This document shows, piece by piece, positions 40,842-50,204 of a DNA stretch of 64,000 bases. The notes under the pieces are model-generated. The model was given only the letters and a program-made list of their open reading frames with translations, was not told the DNA's origin and did no database searches. The DNA comes from an uncultured Blautia sp. Lineage in GTDB: Bacteria; Bacillota; Clostridia; Lachnospirales; Lachnospiraceae. The DNA is taken from NCBI GenBank assembly GCA_900543715.1, contig UQSX01000006.1:1-64000 (forward strand), in the 5' to 3' direction. The position numbers were made by a program, and so were the translations under genes. Positions within the stretch are counted from its first letter, which is position 1. Every line of letters begins with the position of its first letter.

Positions 40842-41780
40842 ATGAAATATTATTTCGCCCCCATGGAGGGCATTACAGGCTACATATATCGAAACGTCCA
40901 TCACCGTTTCTTCCCAGGAGTGGACAAATATTTTACTCCTTTTCTTTCTCCAGGCTCCAAGAAGACCATGACGCCAAGAGAACTGCGGGATATCCTTCCG
41001 GAAAATAACCAGGGTTATACGCTGATCCCTCAGATCCTCACCAATAAGTCTGAGGACTTTCTGAGACTCTGCCGGGATTTAAAAGAGTATGGATACAGGG
41101 AGATAAATCTGAACCTGGGCTGTCCTTCAGGCACTGTGGTCAGCAAGAAAAAGGGGGCAGGATTTCTGGAATATCCCGGTGAATTGGATCGGTTTTTAGA
41201 AGAGATTTTTTCTGGGACAGATCTGGATATTTCCATCAAAACCAGGGTCGGAAAGGATGACCCGGAGGAGTTTGAGGAACTTCTGGGCATCTATAACAAA
41301 TATCCTCTGAAGGAACTGATCATCCATCCCAGGGTACAGACAGATTATTATAAAAATCATCCCAATCTGGAAGTCTTTGCCCAGGCCCTGGAAAAAGCAA
41401 AAGTTCCGGTGTGCTATAATGGCGATCTGTTTACCAAAGAGCTTTATGAAGATTTCAGAAAACAGTTCCCGCAGACAGAACGGGTCATGTTGGGAAGAGG
41501 ACTTCTTAGAAACCCGGCCCTGGTACAGGAAATCAAAGGGGAAGGGAAGCTGGAGAAAGAGAAACTCCTGGCCTTTCATGACGCTTTATGCCAGGAATAT
41601 GAAAAGGCTATGTCTGGAGATAAAAATGTACTGTTTAAAATGAAGGAACTGTGGTTTTATATGGGAAGCCTTTTTGAAGAGAATAAAAAGGCTATGAAGA
41701 AAATCAAAAAGGCTCAGAGACTGCCGGAGTATCAGGCAGCAGTACAGGAACTGTTCCGGCTCTGGCCGGAAAACAGTTAG
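40842..41780 (+). CDS. dus: tRNA-dihydrouridine synthase
   Basis: The 312-residue flavoenzyme reduces uridines in tRNA using FMN and NADPH. It has the TIM-barrel Dus motifs: KYYFAPMEGITGYIYRN, INLNLGCPSGTVVSKKKGAG (active-site Cys in GCPSG), ISIKTRVGKDDPEE, ELIIHPRVQTDYYK, VPVCYNGDLF and VMLGRGLLRNPAL. ATG 40842 begins directly at the conserved start. An in-frame TTG at 40833 is too close to the AAAAGGA site. It is monocistronic: a promoter lies before it and a strong terminator after. Confidence 0.94.
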   Translation: MKYYFAPMEGITGYIYRNVHHRFFPGVDKYFTPFLSPGSKKTMTPRELRDILPENNQGYTLIPQILTNKSEDFLRLCRDLKEYGYREINLNLGCPSGTVVSKKKGAGFLEYPGELDRFLEEIFSGTDLDISIKTRVGKDDPEEFEELLGIYNKYPLKELIIHPRVQTDYYKNHPNLEVFAQALEKAKVPVCYNGDLFTKELYEDFRKQFPQTERVMLGRGLLRNPALVQEIKGEGKLEKEKLLAFHDALCQEYEKAMSGDKNVLFKMKELWFYMGSLFEENKKAMKKIKKAQRLPEYQAAVQELFRLWPENS

Positions 41781-41826
41781 AGAGAAATTGAAATAAGAAA
41801 CTTCCAAAAAGTGCAGATTTTCCTCA

Positions 41827-41857
41827 GGGAGAAGGGGTTGCCCCTTCTCCCTCTTTT
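41827..41857 (+). terminator. Terminator after dus
   Basis: GGGAGAAGGGG, loop TTG, CCCCTTCTCCC, then TCTTTT: a perfect 11-bp GC-rich stem with a T-run. Confidence 0.92.
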
Positions 41858-41895
41858 ATGGTATCCTAGATAGTATATGGAAAGGGGATTCAACG

Positions 41896-43365
41896 ATGAA
41901 AAAATTAAGGGATTTGTTAGAAAAACTTGAGTACCAATGTATCCAGGGAACTTTAGATAAAGAAATCACAGCCGTGATATATGATTCCAGAAAGGCAGAA
42001 AAAGATGCCCTCTTTGTCTGCATTAAAGGAGCTGTCTCAGATGGACACAGTTATGCGGAAGAGGTGGCGGATAAGGGAGTTTCTGTGCTGGTGGTTCAGG
42101 ACCCGGTCCAGGTGGGGCCGGAGGTAACTGTGATCCAGGTAGAAGATACCAGATACGCCCTGGCCTGTATCTCAGCAGCATGGTTTGACTATCCTGCCGG
42201 AAAGCTGAAAACTATCGGAATCACAGGCACTAAGGGAAAAACCACAACAACGTATCTGATTAAATCTATTCTGGAAAACGCAGGTCATAAGACAGGACTT
42301 ATCGGAACTATCGAGACCATTATCGGAGAGGAGAAAATACCTTCTGCCAATACTACTCCCGAATCTTATCTGATCCAGGAATATTTTGCAAAAATGGTGA
42401 AGGCAGGCTGCGACAGCGTGGTCATGGAGGTTTCCTCCCAGGGACTGATGCTCCACCGGACATCAGGTTTTATTTTTGATATCGGTATTTTTACAAATAT
42501 TGAACCGGATCATATCGGCCCTAATGAGCATAAGGATTTTGACGATTATCTCCACTGTAAAAGCCTTCTGTTCAGACAGTGCAAGGTAGGAATTTTTAAC
42601 GGAGATGATCCTCATCTGGAAAAGATCCTGGAGGGACATACCTGCCAGGCGGAAACATTTGGATTTTCACCAAATGCAGACTTGAGAGCAGAGGATACCC
42701 GTCTGGTTACCGGAAAGGGAACTTTGGGCATTGCATATAATGTGAAGGGACTGATGGATTTCCCTGTGGAGATCGATCTGCCTGGAAAGTTCAGTGTTTA
42801 TAATTCCCTTACGGCCATCGCTGTGTGCCGCCATTTCGGCGTGACGGTGGAAAATATCCAGAAGGCGTTGAAGAACGCCCATGTAAAGGGCAGGATTGAA
42901 ATGGTAAAGGTTTCCGATGAGTTTACGCTGATGATCGATTATGCCCATAATGCCATGAGCCTGGAAAGCCTTTTGACCACTCTGAAGGAATATAAGCCCA
43001 ATCGTCTGGTATGTCTTTTCGGCTGCGGCGGGAACCGTTCCAGACTCCGCAGATATGAGATGGGAGAGGTATCCGGAAATCTGGCGGATCTGACGATCAT
43101 TACTTCTGATAATCCCAGAAACGAGGATCCTCAGGCGATCATTGATGACATTAAGGTGGGAATCGGCAAAACACAGGGAAAATATGTGGAGATCATCGAC
43201 CGGAAGGAAGCTATTGCCTACGCTATCCACCACGGACAGCCTGGAGACATTATCGTGCTTGCAGGAAAAGGTCATGAGGACTACCAGGAGATCAAGGGCA
43301 AAAAATATCCTATGGATGAGAGAGTGCTGATCCGGGAGATACTGGAAGAAGACAGCAGAAAATAA
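41896..43365 (+). CDS. murE: UDP-MurNAc-tripeptide synthetase, meso-DAP type
   Basis: The 489-residue Mur ligase adds the third stem-peptide residue to UDP-MurNAc-Ala-Glu. The P-loop GITGTKGKTTTTYLI, the carbamylated-lysine region (MEVSSQGLMLHRTSG), IGPNEHKDFDDY, and the C-terminal domain with CLFGCGGNRSRLRR are present. The substrate-specificity motif DNPR is at about 405-408, which marks enzymes that use meso-diaminopimelate rather than lysine. AAAGGGGATT precedes ATG 41896. It is the first gene of a run with priA, whose ATG follows the stop with no gap. Confidence 0.96.
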   Translation: MKKLRDLLEKLEYQCIQGTLDKEITAVIYDSRKAEKDALFVCIKGAVSDGHSYAEEVADKGVSVLVVQDPVQVGPEVTVIQVEDTRYALACISAAWFDYPAGKLKTIGITGTKGKTTTTYLIKSILENAGHKTGLIGTIETIIGEEKIPSANTTPESYLIQEYFAKMVKAGCDSVVMEVSSQGLMLHRTSGFIFDIGIFTNIEPDHIGPNEHKDFDDYLHCKSLLFRQCKVGIFNGDDPHLEKILEGHTCQAETFGFSPNADLRAEDTRLVTGKGTLGIAYNVKGLMDFPVEIDLPGKFSVYNSLTAIAVCRHFGVTVENIQKALKNAHVKGRIEMVKVSDEFTLMIDYAHNAMSLESLLTTLKEYKPNRLVCLFGCGGNRSRLRRYEMGEVSGNLADLTIITSDNPRNEDPQAIIDDIKVGIGKTQGKYVEIIDRKEAIAYAIHHGQPGDIIVLAGKGHEDYQEIKGKKYPMDERVLIREILEEDSRK

Positions 43366-45591
43366 ATGAAGGATTTATACGCAGATATTATTGTTGATAT
43401 TTCCCAGGAAAAATTAGATAAGACCTTTCAGTACCTGGTGCCTCCGGAGATGGTTTCTCAGATCGAGGCAGGAAAAAAGGTCAGGATACCCTTTGGAAAC
43501 GGAAGAAGAGAAATCAGCGGCTATGTGGTGGGACTTTCTTCGGAACCTAAGATAGAGGCTTCCCGGATAAAGCCCATACTGGCCGTAGAAACACAGGGGA
43601 TGGAGATTGAATCCCGGCTGATCCAGCTGGCTGCATGGATTGCCAGAAACTATGGTTCCACCATGAACCAGGCTCTGAAAACAGTGCTTCCGGTAAAGGA
43701 GAAAGCCGCTGCCAGAGAAAGAAGATATATCTGCCTCAAAGCAGATCCCAGATCCTGCGAAAGCCTTCTGCAGGAATATGTAAGAAAGCATTACCGGGCA
43801 AAAGAACGCCTCTTGCGGGCGCTGCTCCAAAAGAAGACGATAGAGTATTCTGCGGCGGTAAAAGAAATGAAGATCAGCGGAGAGGTAGTGAAAGGCTTCG
43901 AGAAAGAAGGGCTGGTTTCCATTGAAAGAGAACGGTGCTACAGGACGCCTCTTCCTCAGAACATCCCTGAGAAAAAGGCAGCGGTACTGAACAGGGAACA
44001 GCGCCAGGCTGTGGAGGATATCCTGAAAGAATGGGCTTCAGATTTTCCACGTCCTTGTCTGATCAAAGGGGTCACCGGCAGCGGAAAAACCGAGGTTTAT
44101 ATGGAACTTATCCATCATATGCTGAAGGAGCAGAAACAGGTGATACTCCTTATCCCGGAGATCGCTCTGACTTATCAGAATGTGTCCAGATTTTATGCCA
44201 GGTTTGGGGAACAGGTTTCCCTGATCCACTCCAGAATGTCCCAGGGGGAACGGTATGACCAGTTTGAGCGGGCAAAAAAAGGAGAAATTTCCATTATGAT
44301 CGGCCCTCGCTCTGCACTATTTACGCCTTTTCCCAGGCTGGGACTTATCCTGATAGACGAGGAACACGAGGATTCTTATAAAAGTGAAAAAACTCCTTGC
44401 TATCACGCCAGAGAGACGGCCATCAAACGTGGGGAAATGGAGGGAGCTTTTGTTGTCATGGGATCTGCCTCTCCCAGTGTGGAGAGTTATTACAGAGCCC
44501 AGAATGGAAGCTTCCGGCTGGTATGCCTGAAACAGAGATACGGGGAAAGCACCCTGCCGGCCGTATCAATCGTGGATTTAAGGGAAGAATTAAAGACAGG
44601 AAACCGGTCCGTATTCAGCGGTCTGCTCACCAGAAAGATCCAGGAGAGACTGAAAAACAAGGAGCAGGTGATCCTGTTTTTGAACAGGCGGGGCTACAGC
44701 GGTTTTGTAACCTGCCGTTCCTGCGGTCATGTGATGAAATGTCCCCACTGCGATGTGTCTCTGACGTCTCACAGAAATGGAAGGCTGATCTGCCATTACT
44801 GCGGTTATGAGACTATGGACGTACAGAAATGTCCGGTATGCGGGTCTCCTTATATCGGAGGCTTTCGGGCAGGGACTCAGCAGATTGAGAGCCTGGTGCA
44901 GAAAAGCTTTCCAGGGACAAAGGTCCTGCGGATGGATGCGGATACTACCAGGAAAAAGGACGATCATGAAAAGATCCTCTCCGCCTTTGGAAGAGGAGAG
45001 GCAGACATTCTCATCGGGACCCAGATGATCGTGAAAGGCCATGATTTTCCACGGGTTACTCTGGTAGGCGTACTGGCTGCAGACCTTTCTTTGTGCAGCG
45101 GGGACTACCGGGCAGGAGAGAAAACCTTTCAGCTTCTTCTTCAGGCTGTAGGAAGAGCCGGAAGAGGAGAGAAGGAAGGAGAAGCAGTGATCCAGACCTA
45201 TCACCCGGATCACTACTGCATCCAGGCAGCCAGTGCACAGGATTATGAGTGGTTCTATCAGGAAGAGATGGATTATCGTTCTCTTATGGGCTATCCTCCC
45301 AAAGCGGCTATGGCGGCTGTGCGGGGGGCCGGAAAAGATGAAGAGATCTTGATCCAGGCCATGGATTACTGCAGGAAATATATCGAAAGGATCTATCCGG
45401 GAAAAGACCTTATACTGATAGGACCGGCTCCGGAGAGTGTGGCGAAAGTCCAGGATATGTACCGTCAGGTACTGTATATGCGCCATCAGGATCATGAAAT
45501 TTTGGTAAAGATAAAGAATGCCCTGGAAAAATATATAGAAGTGAACCGGGGATTCCGAAATATATATATACAATATGACTTTACAGTATAG
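43366..45591 (+). CDS. priA: Primosomal replication restart helicase PriA
   Basis: The 741-residue protein restarts collapsed forks by loading the replicative helicase. It has an N-terminal 3'-DNA-binding domain (ADIIVDISQEKLDKTFQYLV), the helicase core with Walker A GVTGSGKT (235-242), DEEH (331-334) and GSASPSVE, and the zinc-binding insert with eight cysteines in four pairs (CRSCGHVMKCPHC, then CHYCGY, KCPVCGS). The helicase C-terminal part follows (LIGTQMIVKGHDFPRVTLVG, QAVGRAGRG). Length and motifs are normal. It begins immediately after the murE stop. Confidence 0.97.
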   Translation: MKDLYADIIVDISQEKLDKTFQYLVPPEMVSQIEAGKKVRIPFGNGRREISGYVVGLSSEPKIEASRIKPILAVETQGMEIESRLIQLAAWIARNYGSTMNQALKTVLPVKEKAAARERRYICLKADPRSCESLLQEYVRKHYRAKERLLRALLQKKTIEYSAAVKEMKISGEVVKGFEKEGLVSIERERCYRTPLPQNIPEKKAAVLNREQRQAVEDILKEWASDFPRPCLIKGVTGSGKTEVYMELIHHMLKEQKQVILLIPEIALTYQNVSRFYARFGEQVSLIHSRMSQGERYDQFERAKKGEISIMIGPRSALFTPFPRLGLILIDEEHEDSYKSEKTPCYHARETAIKRGEMEGAFVVMGSASPSVESYYRAQNGSFRLVCLKQRYGESTLPAVSIVDLREELKTGNRSVFSGLLTRKIQERLKNKEQVILFLNRRGYSGFVTCRSCGHVMKCPHCDVSLTSHRNGRLICHYCGYETMDVQKCPVCGSPYIGGFRAGTQQIESLVQKSFPGTKVLRMDADTTRKKDDHEKILSAFGRGEADILIGTQMIVKGHDFPRVTLVGVLAADLSLCSGDYRAGEKTFQLLLQAVGRAGRGEKEGEAVIQTYHPDHYCIQAASAQDYEWFYQEEMDYRSLMGYPPKAAMAAVRGAGKDEEILIQAMDYCRKYIERIYPGKDLILIGPAPESVAKVQDMYRQVLYMRHQDHEILVKIKNALEKYIEVNRGFRNIYIQYDFTV

Positions 45592-45614
45592 AAAAAGAAA
45601 AGGAGGCCGAAAAC

Positions 45615-46097
45615 ATGGCACTTAGAAACATAAGAACACAGGGAGATCCGATCTTAACAAAGGAATGCAGAAAGATTGAAAAGATGACGCCTAAGATCCA
45701 GGAACTGATCCAGGATATGTTTGATACTATGTATGATGCTTACGGCGTAGGACTGGCAGCTCCTCAGGTAGGGATTTTAAAGCAGGTGGTAGTTATTGAT
45801 ATCACAGGAGAGGACCCTCATGTGCTGATCAATCCGGAGATCATCGAGACTTCCGGTTCTCAGACAGGAGACGAAGGCTGTTTAAGCCTTCCGGGCATGA
45901 GTGGTACGGTTACCCGGCCTAATTATGTGAAAGTAAAGGCTTATAATGAAAATATGGAAGAAATCGTTCTGGAAGGAACAGAGCTGCTGGCCAGAGCTAT
46001 CTGTCATGAGACAGACCATCTTCACGGAAAGATGTATACAGAGCTGGTTGAGGGAGAGCTGCGCCGGACCAATTATGAGGAGGACGAGGAAGAATGA
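45615..46097 (+). CDS. def: Peptide deformylase
   Basis: The 160-residue metalloenzyme removes the N-formyl group from new proteins. All three motifs are present: GVGLAAPQVG (44-53), EGCLS (metal ligand Cys89) and HETDH (His131, Glu132, His135). The residue before the last motif is Cys where Gln is more common. AGGAGG precedes ATG 45615, and the stop overlaps the ATG of fmt by four bases, so the formylation cycle genes are coupled. Confidence 0.97.
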   Translation: MALRNIRTQGDPILTKECRKIEKMTPKIQELIQDMFDTMYDAYGVGLAAPQVGILKQVVVIDITGEDPHVLINPEIIETSGSQTGDEGCLSLPGMSGTVTRPNYVKVKAYNENMEEIVLEGTELLARAICHETDHLHGKMYTELVEGELRRTNYEEDEEE

Positions 46098-47029
46098 GAA
46101 TAGTCTTTATGGGAACTCCGGATTTTGCTGTGGGTACTCTGGAGGAGCTGATCAAGGCAGGCCATGAGATCATTGGTATAGTAACCCAGCCTGATAAGCC
46201 AAAAGGGAGAGGAAAGACTCTTATGCCCACACCTGTAAAAGAGGTGGCTTTGAAGCATCAGATCCCAGTATATCAGCCTAAAAAAGTCCGGGAAAAAGAG
46301 TTTACGGAAGCCCTCCGAAATCTCTCCCCCGACGTGATCGTAGTGGCAGCCTTCGGACAGATCATTACAAAGGAAATCCTGGAAATCCCCAGATTTGGCT
46401 GTATTAACGTTCACGCCTCTCTCCTTCCGGCATACAGAGGCGCAGCCCCTATCCAGTGGGCTGTGATCAACGGGGAGAAAGAGTCGGGAGTGACTATTAT
46501 GCAGATGGACGAAGGCCTGGACACAGGAGATATGATCGATAAAGTGGTGGTTCCCCTGGCCCAGGACGAGACTGGAGGAAGCCTTTTTGATAAGCTTAGT
46601 CAGGCAGGAGCCAGGCTGTGTGTTAAGGTATTAAAAGACCTGGAAGAAGGAAAGGCAGTCAGAGAAAAACAGCCGGAGGAAAGCACTACCCCATATGCTT
46701 CTATGATCAGCAAAAAAATGGGCGAAATTAACTGGAGTCAGCCGGCAGGATCTATCGAACAGCTGATCCGGGGACTGGATCCCTGGCCCAGTGCATACAC
46801 AAAACTTCAGGGGAAAACTTTGAAGCTGTGGAAGGCCCGGGTAGTTGAAGAAAAGCAGGAAAAAGGCCGGCCGGGAGAAGTTGTCCAGGTGGAAAAAGAA
46901 GCCTTTTTCGTGCAGACCGGAGAAGGAATCCTGAAGATAGAAGAGCTTCAGATGGAAGGGAAAAAACGCATGGATACCGGAGCTTTCCTGAGAGGCTTCC
47001 AGCTTACTTGCGGAGAGATTCTGGGCTGA
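46094..47029 (+). CDS. fmt: Methionyl-tRNA formyltransferase
   Basis: A 311-residue enzyme that formylates initiator Met-tRNA with 10-formyl-THF. It opens MRIVFMGTPDFAVGTLEEL and has the catalytic region NVHASLLPAYRGAAPIQWAV and GVTIMQMDEGLDTGDM. The C-terminal OB-like tRNA-binding domain (from about 205) is complete. ATG 46094 overlaps the def stop (ATGA). The rsmB gene follows after 31 bases, the common def-fmt-rsmB order of Firmicutes. Confidence 0.97.
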   Translation: MRIVFMGTPDFAVGTLEELIKAGHEIIGIVTQPDKPKGRGKTLMPTPVKEVALKHQIPVYQPKKVREKEFTEALRNLSPDVIVVAAFGQIITKEILEIPRFGCINVHASLLPAYRGAAPIQWAVINGEKESGVTIMQMDEGLDTGDMIDKVVVPLAQDETGGSLFDKLSQAGARLCVKVLKDLEEGKAVREKQPEESTTPYASMISKKMGEINWSQPAGSIEQLIRGLDPWPSAYTKLQGKTLKLWKARVVEEKQEKGRPGEVVQVEKEAFFVQTGEGILKIEELQMEGKKRMDTGAFLRGFQLTCGEILG

Positions 47030-47060
47030 GTCCAGGTGACAGATAAAAGGTTGGATAAAT

Positions 47061-48425
47061 ATGTCGAATAAAGTAAATTTAAGAGAATTGATACTGAATA
47101 TCCTTCTGGAGATTGATAAAGAAGGCCAGTACAGCCATCTGGTCCTTCGGAATACCCTGGAAAAATATCAGTATCTGGAAAAACAGGAAAGGGCTTTTAT
47201 CACCAGGGTATGTGAAGGAACTTTGGAATACCGGATACGTCTGGACTATGTTCTGGACCAGTTTTCCACTGTCCCCGCAGAAAAGATGAAACCGGTGATC
47301 CGGGAGCTTCTCCGCTCCAGTGTATATCAGCTTCTGTACATGGATCATGTACCGGACAGCGCAGTATGCAACGAAGCAGTGAAGCTGGCCAGAAAAAGAG
47401 GGTTTTACAATCTTACAGGGTTTGTAAACGGCGTTCTAAGAAAGATTGTCAGAGAATACGGAAGTATCCATTTTCCTGAAAAAAACAGTCCGGTAGAATA
47501 CCTGTCGGTGATCTATTCCATGCCGGTGTGGCTGGTAGAAAGATTTTTGTCTGAATATGACTTTGAAACTACGGAAAAGATCCTGGAAGCATCTCTGGAA
47601 ACTCAGCCGGCCACGATTCGGATACGGGAATACCAGGTAGAGGAAGAAGCCGTGCTGGAGAGCCTTAAGGAAGAGCAGGTTGTACTGGAAAAGGCTCCCT
47701 ATGTGGAAAGAGCTTATTATGTAAAGAACTATGATTACCTTCCGGCGCTGACGGCTTTCCGCAGAGGAAGTATCCAGGTGCAGGATGTCAGCTCTATGCT
47801 GGCCGGACAGATCGCAGCGCCCAAAGAAGGGGATTACGTTATTGATCTGTGTGCCGCACCGGGGGGAAAGGCCCTGTATATTGCGGACAAGCTTCATGGA
47901 ACCGGACGGGTGGACGCCAGGGATCTGTCTCAGACCAAAACGGATATGATCCGAGACAACGCCCTGCGACAGAACTTTCTTAACGTAGTGGTTACAGAGA
48001 AGGACGCTACCCAATTAGACAGAGAATCGCTGGAAAAGGCGGATATCGTCATAGCTGATGTACCCTGTTCAGGACTTGGGGTTATCGGGAAAAAGAAGGA
48101 TATCAAATACAAATTGAACCCGGGAAAAATCCGGGATCTGACAGGCCTTCAGCGGAAGATCCTGGAGCAGGCATCTACTTATGTAAAACCGGGAGGAACC
48201 CTGATCTACAGTACCTGTACCATTGGAAAAGAGGAAAATATAGAAAATGTCCGGTGGTTTACTGAGCACTATCCTTACGAACTGGAAAGCCTGGATCCTT
48301 ATATCTGTGAGGAACTTCAGGGAGAGACTACAGCAAAGGGATATCTCCAGCTTCTGCCGGGGGTACACAAGTGCGACGGATTCTTTATGGCCAGATTAAA
48401 GAGGAAAAATGAATGGAACAGTTAG
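47061..48425 (+). CDS. rsmB: 16S rRNA (cytosine-967 C5) methyltransferase
   Basis: The 454-residue protein has an N-terminal NusB-like domain (LILNILLEIDKEGQYSHLVL; about 1-140) and a SAM-dependent methyltransferase domain (DLCAAPGGKALYIA). The paired cysteines of m5C enzymes are seen in ADVPCSGLGVIGKKKDIKY and YSTCTIGKEEN. Size and architecture match RsmB/Sun. The 3' end overlaps rlmN by 13 bases. Confidence 0.96.
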   Translation: MSNKVNLRELILNILLEIDKEGQYSHLVLRNTLEKYQYLEKQERAFITRVCEGTLEYRIRLDYVLDQFSTVPAEKMKPVIRELLRSSVYQLLYMDHVPDSAVCNEAVKLARKRGFYNLTGFVNGVLRKIVREYGSIHFPEKNSPVEYLSVIYSMPVWLVERFLSEYDFETTEKILEASLETQPATIRIREYQVEEEAVLESLKEEQVVLEKAPYVERAYYVKNYDYLPALTAFRRGSIQVQDVSSMLAGQIAAPKEGDYVIDLCAAPGGKALYIADKLHGTGRVDARDLSQTKTDMIRDNALRQNFLNVVVTEKDATQLDRESLEKADIVIADVPCSGLGVIGKKKDIKYKLNPGKIRDLTGLQRKILEQASTYVKPGGTLIYSTCTIGKEENIENVRWFTEHYPYELESLDPYICEELQGETTAKGYLQLLPGVHKCDGFFMARLKRKNEWNS

Positions 48426-49459
48426 ATATAAAATCACAGAGTCTTTCGGAACTGAAGAGGACAGTGGAAGGCCTTTCGGAGAAGCCATTTCGCGCAAAAC
48501 AGATTTATGAATGGCTCCATAAAAAACAGGCGGACAGCTTTCAGGAGATGACCAATCTCTCTGTAGGTCTCAGAGAAAAGCTGGAGAGAAACTGTCAGAT
48601 CCTGTCTCTGAAGGTGCTGGAGGTCCAGACTTCAAAGCTGGACGGCACACAGAAATATCTTTTCGCTCTGCCGGACGGGAACGTGGTGGAAAGCGTTTTG
48701 ATGAAGTACCGCCATGGAAACAGCGTATGCATTTCTTCCCAGGTAGGGTGTAAGATGGGGTGCCGGTTCTGCGCTTCCACCATCGGAGGATGGACCAGGA
48801 ATCTTCTTCCCTCGGAGATGCTGGATCAGGTATATAAGATCCAGAAATTTTCAAAAGAGAGAGTCTCTAATGTAGTGGTGATGGGTACGGGAGAACCCCT
48901 GGACAACTACGACAATCTTCTTCGTTTTATCCGTATGCTCAGTGACGAGAACGGACTCCATATCAGCCAGAGAAATATTACCGTTTCCACCTGCGGCATT
49001 GTCCCCAGGATGTATGATCTGGCCGGGGAAGATCTTCAGATCACTCTGGCTATCTCCCTTCATGCCTCAAATCAGCAGAAGAGAGAAAAACTGATGCCTG
49101 TTGCAAAGAAATATTCCCTGGAGGAACTGATGGGGGCCTGCAGAAATTATTTCGAAAAAACAGGAAGAAGGCTTACCTTTGAGTACAGTCTGGTAGGGGG
49201 AGAGAATGATTCCCAGGAGGATGCTGAGGAGCTGGCGCATCTGATAAAAGGGCTGAACTGCCACATAAATCTGATCCCGGTGAATCCCATAAAAGAGCGC
49301 AGCTACGTCCAGTCTGATAAAAAAGTTATAGCGAATTTTCAAAATAAACTTGAAAAATACCAAATAAATGTTACTATTAGAAGAGAAATGGGCCGCGATA
49401 TAGACGGGGCCTGTGGACAATTAAGAAAAAGTTACATTGATAAGAAAGAGGACTCGTAG
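48413..49459 (+). CDS. rlmN: 23S rRNA/tRNA adenine-C2 methyltransferase RlmN
   Basis: The 348-residue radical SAM enzyme methylates A2503 of 23S rRNA and some tRNAs. The cluster motif CxxxCxxC is in GCKMGCRFCAST, followed by GEPLDNYDN. The resolving cysteine near the C-terminus is in DIDGACGQL (about 337). ATG 48413 overlaps rsmB. One base separates its TAG from the ATG of the phosphatase gene, the usual rlmN-prpC-prkC order. Confidence 0.97.
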   Translation: MEQLDIKSQSLSELKRTVEGLSEKPFRAKQIYEWLHKKQADSFQEMTNLSVGLREKLERNCQILSLKVLEVQTSKLDGTQKYLFALPDGNVVESVLMKYRHGNSVCISSQVGCKMGCRFCASTIGGWTRNLLPSEMLDQVYKIQKFSKERVSNVVVMGTGEPLDNYDNLLRFIRMLSDENGLHISQRNITVSTCGIVPRMYDLAGEDLQITLAISLHASNQQKREKLMPVAKKYSLEELMGACRNYFEKTGRRLTFEYSLVGGENDSQEDAEELAHLIKGLNCHINLIPVNPIKERSYVQSDKKVIANFQNKLEKYQINVTIRREMGRDIDGACGQLRKSYIDKKEDS

Positions 49460-49460
49460 G

Positions 49461-50204
49461 ATGAAATCATATTCTGTAACAGATGTGGGACAGAAGCGCC
49501 AGGTGAATCAGGACTACATATTTTCTTCTGAGGAGCCGGTGGGAAATCTTCCGAATCTTTTTGTAGTTGCAGACGGGATGGGCGGTCATAAAGCAGGAGA
49601 CTTTGCGTCCAGCTATGCTGTTCAGATCCTGCTTCATTCAATTTTGGAAGATAAAAATCAAAATCCCATTATTATTATCCGGCATGCCATAGAAGAGGCC
49701 AACCGGAAAGTTCTGGAAGAGGCAAATCTCCATGAGGAAATGTCGGGTATGGGGACCACCATGGTTCTTGTTACAATCGTTGATGATTATGCCTATGTAG
49801 CAAATGTGGGAGACAGCAGACTATATTTGATCGAGGACAAGATTGTCCAGATCACAAAGGATCATTCCCTTGTAGAGGAAATGGTCCGCAGGGGATTGAT
49901 TACAAGGGAGGATGCAAAACACCATCCTGATAAAAATATTATAACCAGAGTCATCGGCATTGGGCCAGAGATAGAGGTGGATTTTTTCGATATCCATCTG
50001 AAGGAGAACAGCAGGCTTCTCCTTTGCTCCGATGGCCTGTCGAATATGGTTTCAGACGAAGAGATCTGGAAGATTGCCGAGACCAGCAGTGATTTGAGAG
50101 AGATGGGTATGCGCCTTGTCTCTCTGGCCAACGAAAATGGCGGAAAAGATAATATAGCAGTGGTACTGGTACAGCCAGACACAAAAGAGGTGGAAGTATG
50201 TTAA
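49461..50204 (+). CDS. prpC: PPM-type Ser/Thr protein phosphatase (PrpC/Stp)
   Basis: The 247-residue PP2C-family enzyme reverses phosphorylation by the kinase encoded next. Metal-binding motifs are in VGQKRQVNQDYIF, VADGMGGHKAGDFAS, GMGTTMVLVTI, LLLCSDGLSNMV and GGKDNIAVVLV. I chose ATG 49461, behind AAAGAGG, because the conserved domain begins six residues later; an upstream in-frame start at 49437 lies inside rlmN. Its 3' end overlaps the kinase start by seven bases. Confidence 0.96.
   Translation: MKSYSVTDVGQKRQVNQDYIFSSEEPVGNLPNLFVVADGMGGHKAGDFASSYAVQILLHSILEDKNQNPIIIIRHAIEEANRKVLEEANLHEEMSGMGTTMVLVTIVDDYAYVANVGDSRLYLIEDKIVQITKDHSLVEEMVRRGLITREDAKHHPDKNIITRVIGIGPEIEVDFFDIHLKENSRLLLCSDGLSNMVSDEEIWKIAETSSDLREMGMRLVSLANENGGKDNIAVVLVQPDTKEVEVC

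Noticed and set aside
44590..45621. A 343-codon minus-strand frame opposite priA
   Set aside because: It lies entirely over conserved priA helicase motifs and the start of def and has no family signal.
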